In this document: piece by piece, positions 24,150 to 30,216 of the stretch | How positions within the stretch are numbered: the first letter of the stretch is position 1 | Layout: the number at the start of each line of letters is the position of its first letter | DNA from: an uncultured Collinsella sp. | Lineage (GTDB): Bacteria > Actinomycetota > Coriobacteriia > Coriobacteriales > Coriobacteriaceae | Reading direction: 5' to 3' | Length of the DNA stretch: 34,174 nucleotides | NCBI GenBank assembly: GCA_958349325.1 | Contig: CATWCP010000008.1 | Span: 1-34,174 of the forward strand | Translations under genes and position numbers: made by a program | The notes under the pieces: model-generated | The model's input: the letters and a program-made list of their open reading frames with translations, nothing else | Told to the model about the DNA's origin: nothing | The model's database searches: none

Positions 24150-25241
24150 CTACAGTTCAACTTCCAGTTCGGCTTTGTGCTCGTAGAGGTAGTCGCGCAT
24201 GTAGGGGATGGCAAATGAGACCTTGCCGTACGAAGGAGCCTCGATAATCGATTCTCTTAACAGGCGGCTGCGGACGGAGCTCACCTGTTGAGGCGTTTTG
24301 TTTAGGGCATCGGCAACCATGCTGGTCGAGCTCGTCTGCCCCAAAGACGCCATGCTCAGCAGATAAGCGATGCACGTGGGCGGAATGCGCTGCAGCGCGG
24401 GCTCAATCACCATGGCGCAGAAGCGTTCGCGTGCCGTTGCAATGCCACGTTCGGCTTCTTCTTCTCCAATAATCGTTGTATGTGCGCGTCTTGCCAACTG
24501 CCATGCGTAGTATCCAACGAGTTGGATCATGAAAGGATAGCCCTGCGTTGCCTCGGCAAGTTGGCCGGCAATACCTGGCTGCAACTCCATGCCAGACGCT
24601 TCAATGGTTTCCTCGAGGGAGTACGACACTTCGGTTACTGCCACAGCCTTCAGATCAAAGGGGAGGGCGCGGCGCAAAAACGCAAGTGTCTTTCCGTTGA
24701 TGATGCTTTCAATCATCGAAGGCAGCCCAGCAAAAACAAAGGCGATATCAAGGTCTTCGCCGATAGCCTGCTGAATCGCAATGGAGAGCGTTCGGACCTC
24801 ATCGAGCTCTGCGTCTTGAACCTCGTCGAGAGTGATGAGCAGGCCATTTCCATTCTTGGATATTGTCTGTCTCATGGCGTCGCGTAGCGATGGGCCGATT
24901 CGCTCAATATCTATGCTGCCGATGGATATGCCAGCTACGGTGGGCTCAAATCTGGCGTGTTTGGCCTGGAATTTGGGCTGCAGCTGTTCGAGAATGCGCT
25001 GGCAAAGTCCCTCGGTTGCGACCTCTTTTATGACCGTCCAGCCACGGCTTTGCGCCAAACGTGAGCACTCGTCAAGGAGGACCGTCTTGCCCGTTCCACG
25101 GACGCCGGCTATGCGCATTAGGCGCCCAGGGGCACCAGGCCCGTTGGTGAGGCCTTCACTGAATTCTTCAAGTACATCTTCGCGGCCGATAATCGTGGGA
25201 GGTGTTTTACCTGCTGTGGGCTTAAAAGGGTTTGTTTGCAT
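24150..25241 (-). CDS. AAA-family ATPase (ORC/Cdc6-like), unknown function
   Basis: A 363-residue P-loop ATPase: Walker A GVRGTGKT at residues 46-53, Walker B LLITLDE at 134-140, a region with ALPFDLKAVAVTEVS resembling a sensor segment, and a C-terminal helical/winged-helix-like part (about 270-363, with QQVSSVRSRLLRESIIE suggestive of a DNA-binding helix pair). The layout resembles stand-alone ORC-like AAA proteins found scattered in gut bacterial genomes, whose role is not established. The ATG at 25241 follows AAAGGTGG, so the upstream GTG at 25250 is less likely. It is flanked by a 10-bp tandem array upstream and palindromes downstream, and its base composition is less GC-rich than its neighbours, suggesting a later arrival. 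Confidence 0.75.
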   Translation of the reverse strand: MQTNPFKPTAGKTPPTIIGREDVLEEFSEGLTNGPGAPGRLMRIAGVRGTGKTVLLDECSRLAQSRGWTVIKEVATEGLCQRILEQLQPKFQAKHARFEPTVAGISIGSIDIERIGPSLRDAMRQTISKNGNGLLITLDEVQDAELDEVRTLSIAIQQAIGEDLDIAFVFAGLPSMIESIINGKTLAFLRRALPFDLKAVAVTEVSYSLEETIEASGMELQPGIAGQLAEATQGYPFMIQLVGYYAWQLARRAHTTIIGEEEAERGIATARERFCAMVIEPALQRIPPTCIAYLLSMASLGQTSSTSMVADALNKTPQQVSSVRSRLLRESIIEAPSYGKVSFAIPYMRDYLYEHKAELEVEL

Positions 25242-25260
25242 GTGAGCCACCTTTGCTCAA

Positions 25261-25328
25261 GATATAGCAAGATATAGCAAAGTATAGCAAGATATTGCAA
25301 AGTATAGTGAGATATAGCAACGTATAGC
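25261..25328. repeat. 10-bp tandem repeat array upstream of the AAA ATPase
   Basis: Seven imperfect copies of GATATAGCAA (variants AGTATAGCAA, GATATTGCAA, AGTATAGTGA, CGTATAGC) run without gaps, beginning 20 bp before the ATPase start codon. The period is close to one helical turn, so the same face of the DNA is presented repeatedly. It could be an iteron-like binding site, an AT-rich promoter/leader (each unit holds TATAG/TATATC) or a slippage-prone switch. Confidence 0.85.
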
Positions 25329-25452
25329 GCTGTTCTCGGGTTCTTACGGTGGTGCTATTTTCCGAATGCCGCGCGGATAAAGCGCTGGGCGAACAGCTTG
25401 TTGGCAACTCACGAGGGCTTGGGGTGCCAATTTGGGGTGCAGTAGTGCTGCG

Positions 25453-25610
25453 CCACGAAAAGGGCCTATCTACTACGTTTAAGCCGCAGGGGTCAACCAT
25501 AGTCGGCTTTTTCGAAAATCGACAAGCTGTCTACCTGCGGTTTTGTTTTTGCACTTTTCAGCATGGTCTGGGCTCTCCGCGTTAACGTAGTAGATGGGCC
25601 CCTTTTGTGG
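25453..25610. repeat. 158-bp element bounded by 29-bp inverted repeats
   Basis: The 29 bases at 25453-25481 and the reverse complement of 25582-25610 agree at 25 positions (core CTACTACGTT / AACGTAGTAG). The enclosed 100 bp contain further short GC-rich inverted words (CCGCAGG / CCTGCGG) and no convincing gene. A MITE-like or REP-like element is the best description. Around it, 25329-25452 and 25611-25670 show nothing recognisable. Confidence 0.6.
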
Positions 25611-25670
25611 CAAGGGGCCGACCTGCGGCTCAGGGTAGCCAAAAAAGCCACGTCCCAAAAAGACTGTTGG

Positions 25671-25739
25671 AAGTTGCGGTGGAATAGTTCCTGTTTTTGC
25701 TGCTGAAGGCTTTGAGCAGGAACTATTCCACCGCAACTT
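25671..25739. repeat. AGTTGCGGTG hairpin repeat, copy 3
   Basis: Perfect 23-bp arms (25671-25693 with 25717-25739) around a 23-base loop, just upstream of the GntR/FCD gene. The arm begins AAGTTGCGGTGGAATAG; the sequence between AGTTGCGGTG and the loop differs from the other copies but stays fully paired, as expected if the fold is maintained. Confidence 0.88.
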
Positions 25740-25810
25740 ATGGGGAGACGGGGGATGCGATAGTATTGCATGGTGGTATTCGATTAACCGAGGCTTCATC
25801 CGAGGGCTTT

Positions 25811-26503
25811 ATGGAACAACACCAGCATTATCAGAGCCTGCAAGACCAGGCGTACAACGCATTGCGGTCCAAGATCATCTATGCCGAGCTCAAGCCCGGC
25901 ACGCGCCTTTCGGCGATTGGTCTGGAAAAAGAGACGGGAATCGGGCGCACACCCATTCGCGAGTCCTTTGTGCGTCTGCGCGAGCAGGAGCTGGTGGAAA
26001 CGCGTCCCAAAAGCGGTACCTATGTCTCAAAAATCAGCATGGAGCGCGCCGAAAACGCCTGCTTTTTGCGCGAGAAGCTCGAGAGAAGCGTGCTTATTAA
26101 ATGCTGTTCGGCCGCCTCGCCCGAGCAAAAGCAGCGGATTGAGCAGATCCTTGCCGAGTCCGAGTCGCTCGACCATAGCGAAACGCGTCGTTTCTTTGAC
26201 CTGGACAACCTGTTCCATGAGACGTGTTTTGAGATTGCCGGTCGTCACATGTTGTGGGATTGGATGAAGAGCATCAACACGCATTTTGAGCGATACGACT
26301 GGTTGCGTATGGTGTCGCAGGATTTGGATTGGGAGCCGATTCGTCGGCAGCATCGCCGGATTCTCGAGGCCATTAAGGGGGGCGATACCGACACGGCGAG
26401 CTATCTGGCAGAGACGCACCTGCACCTGATGCCCGAGGAGCAGGGCCCGGTTATCGCCTTGCATCCCGACTATTTTGAGCTGTCCAAAGACTCGGCCATC
26501 TAA
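25811..26503 (+). CDS. GntR-family regulator, FCD (FadR) subfamily
   Basis: A 230-residue transcription factor: winged helix at about 10-75 (LRSKIIYAELKPGTRLS, IGRTPIRESFVRLREQELVE, GTYVSKI) and an all-helical FCD ligand domain from about 80, with FHETCFEIAG and HRRILEAIKGGDTDTA holding likely metal or ligand contacts. Such regulators often sense uronates or other sugar acids. It is isolated, between a perfect hairpin repeat and another copy of the same repeat family. GAGGG before the ATG at 25811 supports that start rather than the earlier in-frame one. Its targets are not visible; the uronate genes nearby (eda, kdgK, kduD) are candidates. Confidence 0.88.
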   Translation: MEQHQHYQSLQDQAYNALRSKIIYAELKPGTRLSAIGLEKETGIGRTPIRESFVRLREQELVETRPKSGTYVSKISMERAENACFLREKLERSVLIKCCSAASPEQKQRIEQILAESESLDHSETRRFFDLDNLFHETCFEIAGRHMLWDWMKSINTHFERYDWLRMVSQDLDWEPIRRQHRRILEAIKGGDTDTASYLAETHLHLMPEEQGPVIALHPDYFELSKDSAI

Positions 26504-26518
26504 CTCGCCCCCTTCATT

Positions 26519-26584
26519 AGTTGCGGTGAAATAGGGATTGTTTTGCGGCTCTGATGGTGTAGGCAGTCCGTATTCCACCGCAAG
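26519..26584. repeat. AGTTGCGGTG hairpin repeat, copy 4
   Basis: AGTTGCGGTGAAATAGGGA faces AGTCCGTATTCCACCGCAA. It follows the GntR stop by 15 bp and could help end that transcript. Confidence 0.8.
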
Positions 26585-26608
26585 TGACGGGGCACATCGG
26601 GGCACGAA

Positions 26609-26682
26609 AAAGCTGCGGCGCTGCTTGGAGGAAAAGACCGGAAGCAAGAGTCCATTCCTCCAGACGGCGCCGCAGCTGTTTT
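26609..26682 (+). terminator. Long hairpin with T run downstream of the GntR gene
   Basis: AGCTGCGGCG at 26611-26620 pairs with 26668-26677, an inner TTGGAGGAA/TTCCTCC pair continues the stem, and TTTT follows. It may terminate the GntR transcript or be a small structured RNA; nothing decides between them. Confidence 0.5.
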
Positions 26683-26739
26683 GGTGGCTCGGCTTTTGTC
26701 GAAGTGGCTCAGTTGAGCGCGGTTGCCAACCGAGTAGGC

Positions 26740-26840
26740 AAAGCGGCTCGGGGGCGTGTCGCTTCCGTCACGTTCTATCAGCATACAAGACGTTTTCGGT
26801 TCTTGTCCGTGACGGAAACGGCGCGCTTCCGAGCCGCTTT
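26740..26840. repeat. 101-bp nested inverted repeat
   Basis: AAAGCGGCTCGG (26740-26751) pairs with CCGAGCCGCTTT (26829-26840); inside, TTCCGTCACG pairs with CGTGACGGAA (26808-26817), and ACAAGA/TCTTGT forms the apex. Altogether it could fold into one long, interrupted stem. It lies in the gap between the convergent GntR and eda genes. Confidence 0.65.
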
Positions 26841-26878
26841 AAAAGAAAGGGGGCGAGGTCTAGGGCACGCCCCCTTTC
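26841..26878 (-). terminator. Terminator of the kdgK-eda operon
   Basis: A perfect 11-bp stem (26845-26855 with 26868-26878) followed on the minus strand by TTTT, 17 bp after the eda stop. Confidence 0.88.
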
Positions 26879-26895
26879 ACGATAGAGAGCTAAAC

Positions 26896-27537
26896 CTAGC
26901 CGCGGACCTTCTTGACGACGTCCATGGCCTCGCGGGCGATCTGCTCGACCTTGGAGAAGTCGCCGTCGGCAAACAGGGCCGGCTTGACCATCCAGGTGCC
27001 ACCGCAGGCGATGATGGCGGAGGAGCTCAGGTACTCCTCGACGTTGGCGGTGCTCACGCCGCCGGTAGGCATAAAGCGGTGACCGACAAACGGAGCGGCG
27101 AGGGCCTTGATGGTGTTCAGGCCGCCATACTGGGACGCGGGGAAGAACTTGGTGACCTTGAGGCCCAGGTTCTCGGCTGCGGTGACCTCGGAGGGGGTCA
27201 CGGTGCCGGGAAGGACGGGCAGCTCGATGTCGATGCAATGCTTCACGACGTCCTCGTTGTAACCCGGGGAGACGATGAACTTGGCACCGGCGGCGCGGGC
27301 CTGCTCAACCTGCTCGACGGTCAGGACAGTGCCGGCGCCAACGCACATCTCGGGCTCGGCCTCGGCCATAGCGGCGATGCACTCGGCGGCGCAGGCGGTG
27401 CGGAAGGTGACCTCGGCGGACTTCATGCCAGCTGCCATAAGAGCGTGGGCGAGCGGGGCGGCGTCCTCGACCTTGTCGAGCACAACGACCGGCACGATGC
27501 CCAGGGACTCAAGCGTGGTGTAGAACTGATCGAACAT
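26896..27537 (-). CDS. eda: 2-keto-3-deoxy-6-phosphogluconate (KDPG) aldolase
   Basis: Eda splits KDPG into pyruvate and glyceraldehyde-3-phosphate, the final step for both uronate branches. The 213-residue class I aldolase has the expected catalytic residues Glu42 and Arg46 (AEVTFRT) and the Schiff-base Lys130 (VTKFFPA), plus GAGTV and PTGGVS phosphate-binding segments. AAAGGAAC lies just before the ATG at 27537; a longer frame upstream lacks such a site. It follows kdgK on the same strand after about 250 bp of structured non-coding DNA. Confidence 0.96.
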   Translation of the reverse strand: MFDQFYTTLESLGIVPVVVLDKVEDAAPLAHALMAAGMKSAEVTFRTACAAECIAAMAEAEPEMCVGAGTVLTVEQVEQARAAGAKFIVSPGYNEDVVKHCIDIELPVLPGTVTPSEVTAAENLGLKVTKFFPASQYGGLNTIKALAAPFVGHRFMPTGGVSTANVEEYLSSSAIIACGGTWMVKPALFADGDFSKVEQIAREAMDVVKKVRG

Positions 27538-27790
27538 GATGTTCCTTTCGATGTGTGGCGCGCATGGGCGCGTGATTACCAAATGTGCTGGTCAGGAGTC
27601 GATTTTGGATTGGTTATCGGAGGCACTGCTTGGGGTTCAAGCAATTCCAAAACCGGCTGCTCGACCAGTCATGTAGGGAATGCCAGGCAAAACCGGAATG
27701 GGACTGGTGGTTTTGCCCGGCCGGAGGAATCAGGGAGCGGGCCGCAGGGGTATGGGATTGGAAAGCTGCGGCCCGCGGAATGGAGACGGA
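27538..27790. other. Structured non-coding gap between kdgK and eda
   Basis: This 253-bp gap has no credible gene. It holds several possible stems: CGGGCCGCAG/CTGCGGCCCG (about 27738-27777), GGCAAAACC/GGTTTTGCC (about 27687-27719) and GCTGGTC/GACCAG. None has a T run, so transcription from kdgK into eda may pass through; it could process or stabilise the mRNA. Confidence 0.45.
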
Positions 27791-28825
27791 CTAGCGCGCG
27801 ACGCGGGTGCCACCGTCGGCGGCTGATGCTACGGCTGCGATCTCGTCTGCGGTCACCAAGTTGGAGTCGCCCTTGATGGTGAGCTTGAGGATCGAAGCCG
27901 CAATCGCGTAGTTGACGGCAGCCTGCGGATCGAAGTCGTTGATGAGGGCGTGGACCAGGCCGGCGTTGAAAGCGTCGCCGGCGGCAACACCCTCAAGCAC
28001 GTGCACATCGTGAGCAGGGGAGAACCAGTGCTCACCGCTCTCGGCGTCATAGAGCATGCCCATCCAGATGGAGCGCTCGACGCAGGAGATGTTGCGGACG
28101 ACCGAGGCGACCTTCTTGCAGCCGTACTCGGCGCAGATCTGACGGGCCATCTCGACGTAGGTGTCACGCTCCTCGATGCCGTGGGCAAGGGAGCCGGAGA
28201 CGCAGGTCATGCCAAGGCCGGCAGGCGCATCCTCGTCGTTGGCGATGCAGATGTCGACGAGCGGCAGGAGTTCCCTCATGGTGGCCTGCGACTTCTCGGG
28301 CGACCACATCTTGCCGCGATAATTCACGTCGCACACGGTCGTGATGCCCTTGGCACGGCAGGCGGTGAGGGCATCCTTGCAGGCGGCAGCCATCTCATCG
28401 GAGACGGCGGGGGTCACGCCGGAGAAATAGAAGACATCGATGCCCTTGAGGATCTCGTCCCAGTTAAAGACGTCGCGCTTGGCCATGTTGATGGCAGAGT
28501 ACTTGCGGTCGTAGACGCAACCGTTGCCGCGCTGCGAGGCACCGACCTCAAACACATAGGAGCCAAGACGGTCGCCCTGACGCACGACGCGCGTGGTGTC
28601 GACGCCGTAGGCCTTCAGCGAACGCAGGGCGCACTCGCCCAGACGGTTGGCCGGGACAACGGAGACGTAAGCGGCCTTGTCGCCCTGGTAGGCCAGGGAA
28701 AGCGCAGTGTTGGCCTCGGCGCCGCCGTAGCGGACGTCAAACTCGGTTGCCTGCTCAATACGCAGGTGGTCTTTGGGTGAGAGTCTCATCATGATCTCGC
28801 CGAAGGTAAGAACCGTTTTACCCAT
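27791..28825 (-). CDS. kdgK: 2-keto-3-deoxygluconate kinase
   Basis: KdgK phosphorylates KDG to KDPG with ATP. The 344-residue PfkB-family kinase has the substrate-binding GGAEANTALSLA (residues 34-45) and the C-terminal signature AAGDAFNAG with catalytic base Asp284. The usual GAGD is AAGD here, a mild change at the anion-hole glycine that may still work. AAAGGAG lies 11 bases before the ATG at 28825; the frame is open another 21 codons upstream but into a hairpin. It is divergent from the second LacI gene and separated from it by an operator-like region and a strong hairpin. Placement next to eda and the uronate genes supports the KDG role over other sugars. Confidence 0.93.
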   Translation of the reverse strand: MGKTVLTFGEIMMRLSPKDHLRIEQATEFDVRYGGAEANTALSLAYQGDKAAYVSVVPANRLGECALRSLKAYGVDTTRVVRQGDRLGSYVFEVGASQRGNGCVYDRKYSAINMAKRDVFNWDEILKGIDVFYFSGVTPAVSDEMAAACKDALTACRAKGITTVCDVNYRGKMWSPEKSQATMRELLPLVDICIANDEDAPAGLGMTCVSGSLAHGIEERDTYVEMARQICAEYGCKKVASVVRNISCVERSIWMGMLYDAESGEHWFSPAHDVHVLEGVAAGDAFNAGLVHALINDFDPQAAVNYAIAASILKLTIKGDSNLVTADEIAAVASAADGGTRVAR

Positions 28826-28867
28826 GGTCGCGCAGCTCCTTTTACTCGTGCGTACACCTTTGATATG

Positions 28868-28925
28868 GCGTTGGCACGCAGGTGCCAAGACGGTAGGGTG
28901 CGTCTTTGCACCTGCGTGCCAACGC
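28868..28925. other. Strong hairpin in the kdgK leader
   Basis: Perfect 18-bp arms (28868-28885 with 28908-28925) are continued, after one mismatch, by a 6-bp inner stem (28887-28892 with 28901-28906) and an 8-base loop. There is no T run on either strand. It would lie in the kdgK 5' untranslated region and could be a regulatory leader, an insulator between the divergent genes or a REP-like element. Confidence 0.6.
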
Positions 28926-28927
28926 TC

Positions 28928-28957
28928 ACCGAAATCGGTTTACGAAATCGGTTTCGT
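28928..28957. promoter_or_regulatory. Operator-like tandem palindromes between kdgK and the second LacI gene
   Basis: CGAAATCGGTTTA is repeated directly with 13-bp spacing, and the second unit extends to ACGAAATCGGTTTCGT (28942-28957), a near-palindrome with central CG typical of LacI-family operators. TATACT at 28970-28975 is a candidate -10 for the LacI gene. The motif differs from GGTGAACGTTCACC, so it is likely the site of the second LacI protein, controlling itself and kdgK-eda. Confidence 0.65.
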
Positions 28958-29059
28958 TTCGAGTTGTAGTATACTCACCTACAGCGTTTTGCAACCGAGA
29001 TTTTTAAAAAAATGCCTAAAATGGCTCAGACCGCCGACAATTGGGAAACGGGGTGCGTT

Positions 29060-30082
29060 ATGGCGCAGATGAGAATCAAGGACATTGCCGCCGAGGCGGG
29101 CGTGAGCCCGGCCACGGTCTCGCGCTATCTCAACAACCGCCCCGGGCAAATGACCGAGGAAACCCGTGCTCGCATCGCGGCGGTTATCGAGCGCACCGGC
29201 TATCGCCCGCGTGCCGCCGCGCGCAATCTACGCAGCTCGCGCACCAACCTCATCGGCGTGATCCTGGCCGACATCGCCAACCCGTTCTCCAGCGCCATGC
29301 TCGAAGGGCTTTCCGTCAGCGCCGCCGCGCGCGGCTGCTCGCTCATGACGGCCATTAGCGGCAACGACCCCGCTAAGGAAGCGGAGTCGCTTACCAGGCT
29401 TATCGATGCCGGCGTGGACGGCCTGGTCGTCAACACCTGCGGAGGCAATGACGAGGCGATCGCCGCGGCAGCGGGACGTCTGCCTGTTGTGCTGCTCGAC
29501 CGCGACGTTGCCGACGGCGGTGTCGATCTGGTGACATCTAACAACCGTGAGCTGGTCGCTGGCTTGGTAGACGAGCTCGCCGCCGCTGGCAGCGAGCGCC
29601 TGTGCCTGCTCACCGAGGCAAGCGACGACAGCCCCGTGCGTCGAGAGCGCGCCGAGGCCTTTACCGACGAGCTGTCGCGCCGCGGACTTGCGGGCGAGGT
29701 TGTCACCCTGGCCGACGGTGGCGCCACGGGCATCGGCCGCTTGGACGAGACCATGCGTGACTATGCCGGTAAAAAGCTCGGCCTCATTGCCGTCAACGGC
29801 CTGGTCTTCCTGCGCCTGACCGAGGCTCTGGCGCAGCTTGGTCCCTCGTTACCGGCTGGTCTTAAGATTGCGACGTTTGACGATTATCCTTGGAACCACG
29901 TGCTCTTTGGCGGTGTGACCACAGCAGCGCAAGACACCCTCACCATTGCCGAGCGCGTAGTCGAGCGTCTGTCCGAGCGCATCGACGTTGTTACCACCAC
30001 CGTGGGCGAAGCCGCAAAGCTCGCCCCCAAGCGCATCGAGGTTCCTGGTCACATTGAACACCGCGCTTCGACTTCGCGCTAG
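29060..30082 (+). CDS. LacI-family regulator, probable controller of kdgK-eda
   Basis: A 340-residue repressor: helix-turn-helix at about 5-25 (IKDIAAEAGVSPATVSRYL), hinge with AARNLRSSRTNLIGV near 48-62, and a sugar-binding domain including DIANPFSSAM and LLDRDV. The ATG at 29060 is chosen since the HTH begins four residues in; an in-frame start 16 codons earlier lies close to the promoter. It is transcribed away from kdgK, and the operator-like palindromes between them suggest it represses both and responds to KDG, KDPG or a similar acid, an inference from position. It differs from the first LacI protein in having the conventional TVSRYL recognition helix. Confidence 0.9.
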   Translation: MAQMRIKDIAAEAGVSPATVSRYLNNRPGQMTEETRARIAAVIERTGYRPRAAARNLRSSRTNLIGVILADIANPFSSAMLEGLSVSAAARGCSLMTAISGNDPAKEAESLTRLIDAGVDGLVVNTCGGNDEAIAAAAGRLPVVLLDRDVADGGVDLVTSNNRELVAGLVDELAAAGSERLCLLTEASDDSPVRRERAEAFTDELSRRGLAGEVVTLADGGATGIGRLDETMRDYAGKKLGLIAVNGLVFLRLTEALAQLGPSLPAGLKIATFDDYPWNHVLFGGVTTAAQDTLTIAERVVERLSERIDVVTTTVGEAAKLAPKRIEVPGHIEHRASTSR

Positions 30083-30135
30083 CCGCTCGTTCGCAACGGC
30101 CTGTTCGCGCACGTTTTTTGAGCGCTTGATACGCT

Positions 30136-30151
30136 TTAACCCTGCGGAAAC
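30136..30151. promoter_or_regulatory. Candidate GlnR box upstream of the glutamine-synthetase homologue
   Basis: TTAAC-6-GAAAC fits the actinobacterial GlnR half-site arrangement (GTNAC-6-GAAAC) with one mismatch. TAGTAT at 30164-30169 is a possible -10 downstream. Only one pair of boxes is seen, so the match could be by chance. Confidence 0.4.
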
Positions 30152-30216
30152 ATTTTTCTGCGATAGTATCTGCGATATAGACCAGTCGAAACCCGCCCGA
30201 AAGAAAGGGGAGCGAC

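Noticed and set aside
25261..25328. A possible CRISPR array
   Set aside because: The unit is 10 bp with no spacers and no cas genes nearby; it is a simple tandem repeat.
26584..27876. A 430-codon plus-strand frame across the terminator, eda and the eda-kdgK gap
   Set aside because: It runs antisense to eda and through several hairpins; the translation is Gly/Asp/Leu-rich with no domain.
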